A program made the position numbers and the translations under genes. Under the pieces are notes generated by a model. That model was not told the DNA's origin. It saw only the letters and a list, made by a program, of their open reading frames with translations, and made no database searches. 64,000 bases of DNA from Tritrichomonas musculus (Eukaryota > Parabasalia > Tritrichomonadida > Tritrichomonadidae). The DNA lies in contig JAPFFF010000010.1 of assembly GCA_039105265.1 (NCBI GenBank), forward strand, positions 1,736,001 through 1,800,000. Direction: 5' to 3'. Positions 51,308 through 61,910 of this stretch are shown one piece after another (the first letter of the stretch is position 1; each line of letters begins with the position of its first letter).

Positions 51308-52019
51308 TAAAACATTAATCCTTTTTAAATAAATATTTTCGTAATCATTTAAAAGAGAAATAAAATTTATGTTGGCTCTCTTTCTGTCCTCAATAAAATA
51401 GCTAAATATTGGGTTGAATCAAGGAGCCTTTTTTTGTAGAGCGTTAAATAATAATGAATTTGTAATTTCAAATCCTTTTTTAGCTCACAAATAATAATGT
51501 TTTTTTTTTAAAACATCCTTTTTACTATAAAAACTATTTTAAAAGTATTATTAAATTTTTCAAATAATTCAAAAAATTATTAACTCAGCCGAAAATATTA
51601 TTTGTACGAGGTTCGTTTTATTTAATCCCTATTTTTTTTTAGTAAGGTAAAAAATCAATTCATATAATCATATTTACAACTTTAAACATTAATATTTTCA
51701 AAATATATACATATATAAATAGGTAATTTATTTTTATTATTAATTTAAATAACTTTATTTTAATATTTTATAGTTTTATTGAAATAATTAATTGAATACT
51801 TTTAGGATTTTTTATTCTCAAAAAAATATTTTAGGATTGAATTGTTTATGTTGATATTTCAATAGGTTAAATTTTATCGGTTTTTATTCATGCATAAATA
51901 TCATTTAAAAGATATAATAAAATTAATAATGCCAAAAAAAAAATATTATTAAAAATATTCAAAATTTCAAAGCTATTTTTAAAAAGTTCTGAAAATAACC
52001 ACATTTTCAAACAAAAAAG
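51308..52019. other. AT-rich intergenic stretch
   Basis: Between Hop2 and the MATE gene. Nothing recognised except a TTTTTAAAAAGTTCTGA phrase about 35 bases before the MATE start. Confidence 0.5.
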
Positions 52020-53621
52020 ATGAAGGGAAGAAAAACTCGAAGAACATCTAGCCCTCAGCCCCATTTAGTAAAAACCGGATCAGCGAATTTCCAATATTTA
52101 TATCCATCTTTAGAAATCAAAGGAGAAGAGAAAAGGCTGGGTAGTCGAAGTCCATTATTTACAGAATTTATATTATCAGTAGGTCCCTTAATTTCACAAA
52201 CAGTTCAAGCTTTGTATGGCGTTGTTAATCTTTTTTGGGTTTCCAGATCGATTGGAGATAAAGGAATAGAAGTATTTGGAGCTGTTTATGCAGTTGATTT
52301 TATTACGATGGCCTTTGCTGATTATTTGATGACATCACTTGACATTCGAATTTCATATTTATTTGGAGAAAAGTCAGATGTTCGTGAATGTTCACAAATC
52401 TATGTTGATTTTCTTAGAAGTTCATTTTTCTTTGGATTACTCATGCCTGCCATTATTTTGCCGATCACACGACCACTTATTGAATGGTTTGGGTCAAGCA
52501 AAGAGATATCGTTACAATGTTTACATTATTTAATGCCGACCACATTTGGGTCCTTTTTCAATTTTATTTATATGGTTTCATGTGGCCTTATTCAATCTGA
52601 AGGCCATTCAATTATATTTGGCATCACCCAAGTTACATCGCTAGTTTTAAATATGGCATTTTTTAATCCACTTTTTCTGATGGCATTCAAATTGCCGATT
52701 TGGGGAGCTTCACTTGCAACTGTTTGTTCTGAATTCATTGTTGGTTTCACATTATTAATTTTGATCTTTTCAGGGAAGTTCACAATCAAGCCAAGTTTGA
52801 GAATGTTTTTTCAACCGTTTTCTAAACAAACATGGGAAGCTTTGAGAATTGGTGTTGCTTCATTAATGGAGAATTTCTCATATTCGATTCCTGAGATCTT
52901 AATTCAGAAGTATCTAAACATGGCTGCAAAAGCGATTGGTGAATATGACACAATAATTGAGGTATGGGGCATCATTGAAAAATTGTATCAATTTGTCGGC
53001 GGTGCAAATGACGCTTTTGCTATTGGTCTTTTACCGAGTGCTTCTTATGCTTTTGGTGCCAAAAGATACAATAGAATGCTTCGTCTTTATATGCATGCCA
53101 ATTGGATAACAATTTTGTTTTCGGTTGTTTATTCAATTTTTATGATTTTCCTTCCTTCAAAAATCGCTTCTATTTGGTCGAAGGATGAAGATGTCTTGAA
53201 ATGGTGCGCAATTTTGATTCCAAAGGTTTTCTATGGTAATTTCTGTTTCCCTTTGGAATATACAACTCCAGCAATGTTACAAGGAATGCAAAAAGTTGTA
53301 ATGGCTACAATTTTGGCAACTTTAACGTCTTTGTTGCCAATTCCTCTTTTTTCATCTATTTTGTATTTCACTGGCAAAAAAGATCCTGAGAGAATCATGT
53401 GGACTTATACAATTTCTGACATTTTTGCTGCTTTAATGTGCGTGTGCTTCATCTCTCCTTACTTATATAAACTTTGCAAGGCGCCAAAAGACGAGACATT
53501 AGAGAAAGAAGAAATGGGCGAAGAAATGGTTTGTTTGAAAGTGGCAAAAAGTGGATATTTAATGCCTACTCGAAATGATGATATCTCACGAGTTACTTTA
53601 TTAAGTTCTTATGATGAATAA
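52020..53621 (+). CDS. MATE-family multidrug/metabolite efflux transporter
   Basis: A 533-residue membrane protein with about 12 hydrophobic segments in two MatE repeats. Family-like phrases include GPLISQTVQALYGVVNLFWV (first helix), LNMAFFNPLFLMAFKLPIWG and ASLATVCSEFIVGFTLL in the first half, and the second-repeat start LRIGVASLMENFSYSIPEIL. It would export organic cations or drugs in exchange for H+ or Na+. The ~45-residue basic N-terminal tail and ~50-residue C-terminal tail are cytosolic. Intact. Substrate cannot be read from the sequence. Confidence 0.9.
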   Translation: MKGRKTRRTSSPQPHLVKTGSANFQYLYPSLEIKGEEKRLGSRSPLFTEFILSVGPLISQTVQALYGVVNLFWVSRSIGDKGIEVFGAVYAVDFITMAFADYLMTSLDIRISYLFGEKSDVRECSQIYVDFLRSSFFFGLLMPAIILPITRPLIEWFGSSKEISLQCLHYLMPTTFGSFFNFIYMVSCGLIQSEGHSIIFGITQVTSLVLNMAFFNPLFLMAFKLPIWGASLATVCSEFIVGFTLLILIFSGKFTIKPSLRMFFQPFSKQTWEALRIGVASLMENFSYSIPEILIQKYLNMAAKAIGEYDTIIEVWGIIEKLYQFVGGANDAFAIGLLPSASYAFGAKRYNRMLRLYMHANWITILFSVVYSIFMIFLPSKIASIWSKDEDVLKWCAILIPKVFYGNFCFPLEYTTPAMLQGMQKVVMATILATLTSLLPIPLFSSILYFTGKKDPERIMWTYTISDIFAALMCVCFISPYLYKLCKAPKDETLEKEEMGEEMVCLKVAKSGYLMPTRNDDISRVTLLSSYDE

Positions 53622-53817
53622 ATTATATATTTATATATTTGAATAGGTTTGTTTGATTTTGTTTAAAAGAAAATTTATGAAATTCCAAAATTGTCTTTAG
53701 TATTAAAGCTTAAAATACCAGAAAATAATGATCACCCAATTCTGGAGAAAATAAAAAATAAGATTAAATATCTTCAAAAGAAAAAATAAAGGATATTTAA
53801 GAATAATTCATTTTTTC

Positions 53818-54750
53818 TTATACAAAATGAAGTCCCATTGAAATAATCAAACCTAAAGGATTAATTATGTCTTTAAGTATATTTTTATTTCTGGTATCTC
53901 TTTGATATTCCTCAAAAAGAAGTTTTAGATTATTAACCTCTTGAATCAATCTCTCAGCAAAAGATTTATTTTTACCATCAAAATCTTGGTTCATATCATT
54001 TATTTTGTCATCAACATATCTTGTAAAATTCTTTGAAATTTCATTAAACTTTTCATCCATATCAATATTTTTATTCCTAATTATATCCATAAAGGTTTGA
54101 TTGATTTCTTTTATTGTTTCACGCAATTCCACAAGATTCTTTTTTTGTTTTTCTTTGATGTTCTTTATTTTTCTGGTTGTTTTTTCAGAAATATTAAATT
54201 GTTTTTCAATTTTCTGATTTTGCTTATTCATATTGCTTTCAATATCACCAAACTTACGATTATAAGTAATATTACTGGCATTAATTAAATCTTCTAAATA
54301 TCTAGTAGAATTAATTGAATGAATTAGTTTTTCTTTCAATATGCTGTAATTATAAGACAAATCATTAATAATATTAGATATAATATTAATTTCAGAATTC
54401 ATCTCTTCTTTTTCTTTTAACAATTCTTGATTCTGAATAAATAAAATTGTATTGAGTCGAACTTGAACAAATATAAAAAGGAACAGGAAAATAATAACAA
54501 ACCCAAACCATTTTTTAAGGTTATCAAGATCTTGATAAAGTTTGATATAATCTTTCATTTCTATATTATCATAAAAATATTTGTCATCATTATCACCAAA
54601 TTGAGAAAACTTTTGTTGATGATCATTGTTAAGCCTATCTAAATATGAAATATTTGGTATATTCATATTTTTGGTACCACCAACAGTTGAATGATTTTCA
54701 ACTTTTTTTCGATACCTCGATTTGCTTCGATTACTATTAAAAAGGTCCAT
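53818..54750 (-). CDS. Single-pass membrane protein with long coiled coil, unknown
   Basis: A 310-residue protein: a basic, Ser/Asn-rich N-terminal ~75 residues, one strong membrane segment (WFGFVIIFLFLFIFVQV, about 76-100), then about 180 residues of predicted coiled coil rich in Lys/Asn/Glu, and a hydrophobic C-terminal end (NPLGLIISMGLHFV). The topology fits a type II anchor with an extracellular or lumenal stalk. No family recognised. Confidence 0.75.
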   Translation of the reverse strand: MDLFNSNRSKSRYRKKVENHSTVGGTKNMNIPNISYLDRLNNDHQQKFSQFGDNDDKYFYDNIEMKDYIKLYQDLDNLKKWFGFVIIFLFLFIFVQVRLNTILFIQNQELLKEKEEMNSEINIISNIINDLSYNYSILKEKLIHSINSTRYLEDLINASNITYNRKFGDIESNMNKQNQKIEKQFNISEKTTRKIKNIKEKQKKNLVELRETIKEINQTFMDIIRNKNIDMDEKFNEISKNFTRYVDDKINDMNQDFDGKNKSFAERLIQEVNNLKLLFEEYQRDTRNKNILKDIINPLGLIISMGLHFV

Positions 54751-55444
54751 TTATTCTAACCAAAATAATTTAAAAATGAAAAAAAATGAGGTGATACATA
54801 TATATAAAGAAAATTTATATTGAAAAAAAGTGAAATGATATACTTTAACACAAATATTTTGAAAAATTAAAAAGTGAAATGATATTTGAATTAAATATAA
54901 GACATTTATAAATGGCCAATCAAAAAAGTTAAATGATAATTGAATTAAAAATAAGACTTTTATAAATTGTCTGTCATTTCATCAAAATAATCAAGATTCT
55001 TATTTATTGTATAATGTTGTTGATGATTTTATTATCATTCATAGATGAAAAAAGAGCCTGAAAGAATAAAAAGATCTCGCCTATTTTTTCTGAGGTACGA
55101 TACAGTGTCAATATTGACCTTAACCGTTGGGAACAAAAAATATCTCACTAAAAAAAAAAAAAAAAAAAAAAAAAATTCAGAGACATTTTTGTTATCGATC
55201 CCATAAAATACTGATTCTAATTGGTGTTATGATGCATCTCATTTGAAACAAAAGTTGAAAATTGACTAGGTTGGTTTGATATCAAACTATATCTTTAAAT
55301 AAAAAAGGCAATACAATGAAATAATTTAAAAAATAAATCATTAATTTAATGTTTATTTCAGAATTAAAATAATTTTTATTATAATTGCTTTGCTTTTGGC
55401 AAAAAAAGGAAAGTGATAAAAAGGAGCTAAAATCTATCAAAAAT
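54751..55444. other. Intergenic region with direct repeats and a poly-A run
   Basis: Two ~53-bp direct repeats (54868-54920 and 54921-54972; core AAATGATAwTTGAATTAAA and ATAAGACwTTTATAAAT) plus a partial third near 54823 lie just upstream of the coiled-coil gene's start. A run of 26 A lies at 55150-55175. Confidence 0.65.
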
Positions 55445-56278
55445 TTAATCAAAAGCCATCCACGCATTATCATTAAAGTCAATGAAATCAGCTTCGTTTA
55501 TGTCATATGAATTTTCTTGCTCATCTCTTAGCTCTTTAGATGACTTATTTTCTTGATTATTTGAACTACATGAATTCTCATCATATTTTTCAAGCCTATC
55601 GATTTCTTGTTCTTCCAATAGATTTTCTTGACAAAAATTTTTTCCAAGGAAATAATGCCATCGGTTTTTAATTGAATTTGGACTTCTTTTAGGGAAATGC
55701 TCTTTGAATAATGACCATTTTGATCCATTTTCTTTGTATAACTTTATTAGCAAATCATCTTCTTCCTTACTCCATTCACCTTGAAAAAATCCTGGGACAA
55801 GATAATTACAATATCGATCACGGCATTGTTTTGGCGATCTTCCGTTCATGAATGATGAAATTATAGTCCAATTCTTTTGTCCAAATAAATCAACCAATCT
55901 TTTCAGTTGTTCATCTTCTTCTTTTGTAAAAAGAATTCGGAAATTTTTTTTAATTTCGTTTGTTGGAGAATCAAGAGGAAATTCTGAATCAAGGTTGTCA
56001 TTACTCCAACTTTTTATATTAAAATCTGAATTTGATGATATTTTCTCGTTCGAATTAATATTTAACTGCTGAGAAGAATCAGATGAAGAGATTTTATCAA
56101 GATCTTCGTATTGTTTATCTAATATCGTCGTTGATGAATTATCAAAATCAGTACCAATCGTACAAAAAGGTAAACAATTAATTGTTAAATATCCAAAATA
56201 AATTGGAGTATTGAGACCAGTATCATTTTGATCATTGCCATTTGATGTATTTACAATTGATATAGGATAAAAAGTCAT
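55445..56278 (-). CDS. Two-repeat Myb DNA-binding protein
   Basis: A 277-residue nuclear protein with two Myb repeats near residues 112-214: FTKEEDEQLKRLVDLFG...NWTIISSFMNGRSPKQCRDRY and GEWSKEEDDLLIKLYKENG...KWSLFKEHFPKRSPNSIKNRW. Unlike the Myb gene at 23.5 kb, the repeats are central, preceded by ~110 Ser/Asn/Asp-rich residues, with an acidic tail after them. First ATG at 56278; the frame is open a few codons further upstream but without an ATG. Targets unknown. Confidence 0.9.
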   Translation of the reverse strand: MTFYPISIVNTSNGNDQNDTGLNTPIYFGYLTINCLPFCTIGTDFDNSSTTILDKQYEDLDKISSSDSSQQLNINSNEKISSNSDFNIKSWSNDNLDSEFPLDSPTNEIKKNFRILFTKEEDEQLKRLVDLFGQKNWTIISSFMNGRSPKQCRDRYCNYLVPGFFQGEWSKEEDDLLIKLYKENGSKWSLFKEHFPKRSPNSIKNRWHYFLGKNFCQENLLEEQEIDRLEKYDENSCSSNNQENKSSKELRDEQENSYDINEADFIDFNDNAWMAFD

Positions 56279-56823
56279 TGGATAAAGAACCAAGCTATTA
56301 TTTTAAAAAAATGATATTAAGATAAACTGTACTCAAATTATATTTTATTTTAATTCAAATTTTCAAGTTAATTCAATTTGTTTTTGAATTTTTTTCACAT
56401 TTTCAATATTATATATTCAATTTTAATTGATAACTTTCTATTCCCATCATATTACTCACAACTTTTGTGAGTTTTTTAAAAAAAATACATGTTCTCACAA
56501 ACTTTTTTGATGGAAATTATACATTTAAAATGATTAACTATAACACTTCTTTTTCAAAAGTCTTTATTTTGGTTTTATAAATCTGATGTCTATTTCGAAA
56601 ATAATTCATTCAAAAAGTTTCTTCTATTTCGAAAATAATTCATTCAAACTTTTTCTGAGAAAATTATTCAAAAAGTTTCTTATATACAAACTTGTTTTTT
56701 TATTTTTCGTATAAAAAAAAAGATCTCATGATTCTTCCTTTTCAACAAATTTTTCTGAAATTGATTTATTTTGCTTAATTCATCTTTTTTTCATCAATTT
56801 CCTCTCTGATTGTGATGCTCGTT
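56279..56823. other. Intergenic stretch with repeated TTCAAAAAGTTTCT
   Basis: ATTCAAAAAGTTTCTT occurs near 56606 and 56669, with an inverted form (TTCAAACTTTTTCTGAG) near 56644. GTTCTCACAAACTTTTTTGA lies near 56488. These resemble the AAAAAGTT motif seen before other genes. No coding. Confidence 0.5.
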
Positions 56824-57057
56824 TCATATTTCCATTTTTATGATTTTATAAGAATCAGCTCTATTTTCATCTTCATTTTCTCGATCAGACCTATCTTCTA
56901 TATTATCTTTTATGCTGTCATTTGGCTGTGAAGCATGAAGTTGATTAACTACGATCTTCTTTTCACTCTCTTCAGTTCTATTCAGAAGTTCCTCAAATAG
57001 ATCATTAATTTGGTCAATTTCATTCACGTAGTTACTGATCACTCCAATGAATATCAC
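56824..57057 (-). pseudogene. Short ORF resembling a DUF3447 N-terminal fragment
   Basis: The frame lacks an ATG near its start; the peptide (IGVISNYVNEIDQINDLFEE then an acidic tail RSDRENEDENRAD) resembles the beginning of the protein at 50287 (FTNYINEMKSMQEFLLEFLE). Probably a small relic of that family, but it is short and could be chance. Confidence 0.3.
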
Positions 57058-57178
57058 ATGTAATATCTCAAAATTTTATGTAGTCGCTGATATTATTTCC
57101 TTAAAATTTAATTAACCTAAATTTGTAGTATGTAATATCTTGAAATTTTATGAGTTTTACAGATAATTGAAAAGAAAA

Positions 57179-60100
57179 ATGAAGAAATTTTTTAAAAACG
57201 AAAGAATTGAATTAAAAACGTTAAATTCGTTATTTAAAAAATCAATGAATTCTTTGTTCAATTCTTTCCAAAATAATTTGAAAAATGGAGAAATAGGAGC
57301 TATTAATAGCCATTTTAATAAAATTGTAAATAGGTTTTCATATCATCTAATTCAAGCTAACTATAACTTATTACTAAATATTAATCAACAAAAAATCAAA
57401 GAAGAATTTTTAATAATTGATAAATGCAGATTTTTAAACGAGAAATATCTAGTTTTATGCTTTGAAAAAAATTTACTAATTATTTTGGAAAGAGATATTC
57501 ATTTGATAAACGAATTTTTTTATAACAATAAAGATTTAAAAATATACAATATTTCGAAAGATGAAGATGACTCCATTTTACATAATATCAAAGTTTCCGC
57601 ATTAAAATTAATTGGCATTTCCCATGAATTTGAAAATGAAATTCGGAATTTTTCATCTGAATTTAATATTTCAAATTACAACCTTAAAATTTTCTGGTTA
57701 TGCATCAAACGTAGTATTTCTGGCTATTTATTATTGAAGGCGCATTCGAATTCAATTGCAAACAGAGTTCTAAATTATGAAGAATATTTTCAGCCAACAG
57801 AAAAAGTGGATTTCAATGAAAATGATATCATTATTTTGAGAAATATTGGATTTGGATCGTCATCATTGGTTGAATTAATTTATCATATTGAAAAAGAGAA
57901 ATTATTTGTTTTAAAACGAATCAATAATATTGATGGTGATGTGAGACTCTCAAACAGAGAACAAAATAACTATGAAAAAGTTCATCATCCCTTTTTATTG
58001 AAATGCTATGGCCAGATACAGCTTTGTTCTTCTTTTGGCTTGATTCTTGAATATATCGAAGGTCAAACCTTAAGATCAATTAAAAATTTAACTTTCAATG
58101 AAAAACTGAAAATATTGTTTGAAATCTTGATCGTCATCGAGTATCTTCACAATAGCAATTTCATTTATAGAGACTTAAAGCTTGATAATGTGATGATTGA
58201 TGAAAATAAAATTGCAATTTTGATTGATCTAGATAGAATGATTGATGATCCAGAACAAAAGTCAAATGATTTGGGAAGCGCTTATTTAGCGCCTGAAATT
58301 CAGCAAGGACAAAACCCGTCATTTAAGTCTGACATTTATTCAATAGGACGTGTAATTAAAATACTGTTTCAAGAAGAATTAAAAGAGATAGAAATTAAAT
58401 CTAAAGAATGTTCATCTTTAATTTTATTGCTGAATGAAATGTATGAGAAATGCATTCAATACGATCAAGAAGAAAGGCCAAAAATTTCTGAATTAATTGA
58501 TTATTTTTATATTAACATTTATTCAAAAATTTATAATCATCCTCCTGAAACAAATACAAAAGAAATGCATTCAATTGATTATATGAAATATTGGTTTTTG
58601 ATTGGAGAAAATGACAATGTTTTTGTTTGGAAAAAATTAGGAGAAATGTTTAAAAAAGGAAAAATCATCCCCCAAGATGTTAACAAAGCAATTTATTATT
58701 ATCAACTAGCTGCTGATAATGACGATATAGATGCACAATATAATCTTGGAAAACTTTATTTTAGAAAGAAATATGGGATTGTGAATATAGATGAAGCCAT
58801 AAAATATTTCACAATTGCTGCAGATAAAGGTAAAAGTCAAGCACAATATTACCTTGGAGAAATTTATGAAACTGATGAATTCGATAAAAAGGATATTAAC
58901 AAAGCTATTTATTATCTTAAGAAAGCAGCAGAACAAAATGATGATAATGCTCAAAATTTCCTTGGAACAATCTATGAATATGATTTCCAAAATATCAATG
59001 AAGCTCTTTATTATTACAAGCTTGCTGCTGATCAAGGAAATCAATATGCTCAGTTAAATCTTGGTGAAGTTTATAAAGAAGGCGAATTGGTAGATTGTGA
59101 CATCGAATTATCAATTCATTATTATAAAATGGCAGCTGACCAAAACAATTCAAAAGCTCAATTCAATCTCGGAATGATTTATCTGGATGATAAATATGAA
59201 GTCCAAAACATTGAAAAAGCAATTCATTATCTTTCACTTGCTGCTGATCAAGGAGATCAAGATGCTCAGTTAAATCTTGGTGAGGTTTATAAAGAAGGCG
59301 AATTGGTAGATTGTGACATTGAATTTTCAATTCATTATTATAAAATGGCAGCTGACCAAAACAATTCAAAAGCTCAATACAATCTCGGAATGATTTATCT
59401 GGATGATAAATATGGAGTCCAAAACATTGAAAAAGCAATTCATTATCTTTCACTTGCTGCTGATCAAGGAGATCAAGATGCTCAGTTAAATCTTGGTGAG
59501 ATATATAAAGAAGGCGAATTGGTAGATTATAATATTGAATTATCAATTCATTATTATAAAATGGCAGCTGATCAAAGTAATTCAAAAGCTCAATACAACC
59601 TTGGGATGATTTATATTGATGATGATTATGGAGTCCAAAATATTTTAAAATCAATTCATTATTTTTCACTTGCTTCAAATCAAGGTGATAAATATTCTCA
59701 ATATAAGCTTGGATTAATTTATTCTCTACAACAATATGGTGTTTATAATGTTAAAAAAGCAATTAATTACTTTACGCTGGCTGCAAATCAAAATTATTCA
59801 GAAGCTCAATATGGCCTTGGCGTTTTATATTATGAAGATAAGTATAATAATATTGATATTGATAAATCAATTAGCTATTTTACTCTTGCAGCTAATCAAA
59901 ATGATGTAAGAGCACAATTTAATCTTGGAATTATATATGAGAAGTCTGTTCATGATTTGGAGAAATCCTTTCATTATTATCAACTCGCTGCTAAGAATAA
60001 ATTTCCTGAAGCGCTTTTTAAAATTGGATTTCTATATGAAAATGGCCAAAATGTTCGACGAAATATTAAAAAAGCAATCAATTGCTATGAACTTGCTGCC

Positions 60101-61714
60101 AAAGAAAACAGTCCAGCGGCGCAATACAAACTTGGTTTAATCTATTCAGATGGGGAATATGTAATTCGTGATAAAGAAAAAACTTTACACTATTTGAATT
60201 TAGCTGTTGAAAATAATTATATTGATGCAATAAGCTATTTGGGATTAATCTATGAAAAAGGAGAACTTGTTAATCGTGACATTAATAAGGCTATTGATCT
60301 TTATATTCAAGCAGCAAAGCAAAATGATTCAAATGCTCAATGGCGACTTGGTGAACTGTATGAAAAAGGAATAGGAGTTCAATATAATATAGATAAAGCC
60401 ATTTATTATTATAAACTCTCTGCTAATCAAAATAATCCTAAAGCACAAAGTAGTCTTGGTTTACTTTATTGTTTTGGTGAGCATGTTGAAATGGACATTC
60501 ACAAATCAATTGATTATTTATTAAGGGCAGCGAATCAGCAATATATAAATGCCATGTATTATCTAGGCCTTATATATTATAAAAATCAATATGTAAAACG
60601 TGATTTTGATAAAGCAATTTATTATTTAGATAAAGTTGCAAATACAAATAATTCATACGCTCAATTATTCATAGGTGAAATGTATGAATGTGAAGAATAC
60701 CATTCATTTAGCATTAACAAAGCAATCAAGTATTATTCACTTGCAGCTGATCAAAATAATGATAGAGCGCTTTTCAATCTTGGTCGCATTTATGAAGATG
60801 GAAAGCACGTGAAACGTGATATTAATAAAGCAATGCATTATTATTCTCTTTCAGCTCAACTGAATAATTCAAATGCTGAATTATTTCTTGGACTTTTCTA
60901 TTTCAAAGGCCAACATGTTCCTCGTGATATAACGAAGGCATTGCATTATTTCGAATTATCCGCAAATCATAATAATAAATGCGCTCAATATAATTTAGCT
61001 ATTTTATATGAGAGAGGGAAAAGTATAGCTTTTGATATCAAGAAAGCAATACTTTATTATTCTCTTGTAGGAGATGCCAACTCTTGTTTTCATTTAGGCG
61101 TTATTTATCATGAAGGAATTCATGTTGAACGTAATGAATCGTTGGCAATTCGTTATTATAAGCACGCTTCATCAATTAATAATAATTTTGCGAAAAATAA
61201 TCTTGGTGTCATTTACAAAAGTGGTGCTAATAAAAACATTCCTAATGCAATTAGTTATTTTACTGAAGCGATTAAACAAAAAAATGATGAATTGGCAATG
61301 TATAATCTAGCTCGCCTTGTTTATTATGAAAATGGAAATTTTGAAAAAGCAGTTTTGTTACTGCTGATGTCATTGAATATGTTTCCTCCTTCTTTTGATT
61401 TATTATGCATTTTGCTGATTAAAAAACTCGGCTTCATTACTTTAGAAAAAATCAGAGATGAATTAAAAAATTATGGTGATGATCATGATGAATTGGCTCG
61501 AAATTTATATTCAAATATAAAATACAAAACTTTTGAACATCATTTAATTTTCGAATACTTGTTTCAGCTTTATTCCGAATTGGATTTTTATTATGATTCT
61601 TTTCAAAATTATAGATCGGTCAAAGAAAAAAGAAATTCATATGAGGTTGAACCTAAAAATATTCAAAATATCAATGATTTATTTTATGAAGGTTTCGGAT
61701 TTCGCATTGATTGA
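57179..61714 (+). CDS. Protein kinase with 26 Sel1-like repeats
   Basis: A 1,511-residue protein of a family expanded in trichomonads. Residues 1-205 are helical and unassigned. The kinase domain (about 214-447) has GFGSSSLVEL, FVLKRIN, YRDLKLDNVMID and YLAPEI. The usual HRD is YRD and DFG is DLD (AILIDLDRM), changes seen in this family; Lys, catalytic Asp and metal Asp are kept, so activity is possible. From ~480 to ~1387, 26 Sel1/TPR-like repeats (pattern AQYNLGxIYxxG...AIxYYxLAADQ) form a solenoid for protein partners. Repeats 5-10 are three near-identical two-repeat units. Start: first ATG, 57179. Confidence 0.9.
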   Translation: MKKFFKNERIELKTLNSLFKKSMNSLFNSFQNNLKNGEIGAINSHFNKIVNRFSYHLIQANYNLLLNINQQKIKEEFLIIDKCRFLNEKYLVLCFEKNLLIILERDIHLINEFFYNNKDLKIYNISKDEDDSILHNIKVSALKLIGISHEFENEIRNFSSEFNISNYNLKIFWLCIKRSISGYLLLKAHSNSIANRVLNYEEYFQPTEKVDFNENDIIILRNIGFGSSSLVELIYHIEKEKLFVLKRINNIDGDVRLSNREQNNYEKVHHPFLLKCYGQIQLCSSFGLILEYIEGQTLRSIKNLTFNEKLKILFEILIVIEYLHNSNFIYRDLKLDNVMIDENKIAILIDLDRMIDDPEQKSNDLGSAYLAPEIQQGQNPSFKSDIYSIGRVIKILFQEELKEIEIKSKECSSLILLLNEMYEKCIQYDQEERPKISELIDYFYINIYSKIYNHPPETNTKEMHSIDYMKYWFLIGENDNVFVWKKLGEMFKKGKIIPQDVNKAIYYYQLAADNDDIDAQYNLGKLYFRKKYGIVNIDEAIKYFTIAADKGKSQAQYYLGEIYETDEFDKKDINKAIYYLKKAAEQNDDNAQNFLGTIYEYDFQNINEALYYYKLAADQGNQYAQLNLGEVYKEGELVDCDIELSIHYYKMAADQNNSKAQFNLGMIYLDDKYEVQNIEKAIHYLSLAADQGDQDAQLNLGEVYKEGELVDCDIEFSIHYYKMAADQNNSKAQYNLGMIYLDDKYGVQNIEKAIHYLSLAADQGDQDAQLNLGEIYKEGELVDYNIELSIHYYKMAADQSNSKAQYNLGMIYIDDDYGVQNILKSIHYFSLASNQGDKYSQYKLGLIYSLQQYGVYNVKKAINYFTLAANQNYSEAQYGLGVLYYEDKYNNIDIDKSISYFTLAANQNDVRAQFNLGIIYEKSVHDLEKSFHYYQLAAKNKFPEALFKIGFLYENGQNVRRNIKKAINCYELAAKENSPAAQYKLGLIYSDGEYVIRDKEKTLHYLNLAVENNYIDAISYLGLIYEKGELVNRDINKAIDLYIQAAKQNDSNAQWRLGELYEKGIGVQYNIDKAIYYYKLSANQNNPKAQSSLGLLYCFGEHVEMDIHKSIDYLLRAANQQYINAMYYLGLIYYKNQYVKRDFDKAIYYLDKVANTNNSYAQLFIGEMYECEEYHSFSINKAIKYYSLAADQNNDRALFNLGRIYEDGKHVKRDINKAMHYYSLSAQLNNSNAELFLGLFYFKGQHVPRDITKALHYFELSANHNNKCAQYNLAILYERGKSIAFDIKKAILYYSLVGDANSCFHLGVIYHEGIHVERNESLAIRYYKHASSINNNFAKNNLGVIYKSGANKNIPNAISYFTEAIKQKNDELAMYNLARLVYYENGNFEKAVLLLLMSLNMFPPSFDLLCILLIKKLGFITLEKIRDELKNYGDDHDELARNLYSNIKYKTFEHHLIFEYLFQLYSELDFYYDSFQNYRSVKEKRNSYEVEPKNIQNINDLFYEGFGFRID
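59045..59692 (+). repeat. Three tandem ~216-bp units inside the Sel1 array
   Basis: GCTCAGTTAAATCTTGGTGA begins near 59048, 59264 and 59480, a spacing of 216 bases (two Sel1 repeats). The units are almost identical at the DNA level, unlike the rest of the array, so this is a recent in-frame tandem duplication. Confidence 0.85.
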
Positions 61715-61910
61715 TATTTTAGTGTTTTAAAACAACAAAAAGGGACATTAAAATATCAACATTGAAAATTTTGTGTGAGTTTATACAAATTTAGATGATA
61801 GATTATATATTAATAAATTATATATTTGGTAATATTTATTGTTATTAAAAAGTATTATTATTTGGTTAACTAATTAATTAATATATGTATAGCTTTTAAA
61901 TATAATTATT
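61715..61910. other. Convergent intergenic spacer
   Basis: AT-rich spacer between the ends of the Sel1 kinase and the methyltransferase genes. No element seen. Confidence 0.6.

Noticed and set aside
55150-55175. Poly-A tail of a retrocopy
   Set aside because: A run of 26 A but no gene-derived sequence or target duplication beside it; such runs are common here.
57167-57178. Upstream start for the Sel1 kinase
   Set aside because: The first codon would be TTG; the first ATG is at 57179.
59163-59678. 171-codon open frame on the minus strand inside the Sel1 kinase gene
   Set aside because: It is the antisense of three near-identical repeat units; the open frame and its repetition follow from the sense repeats.
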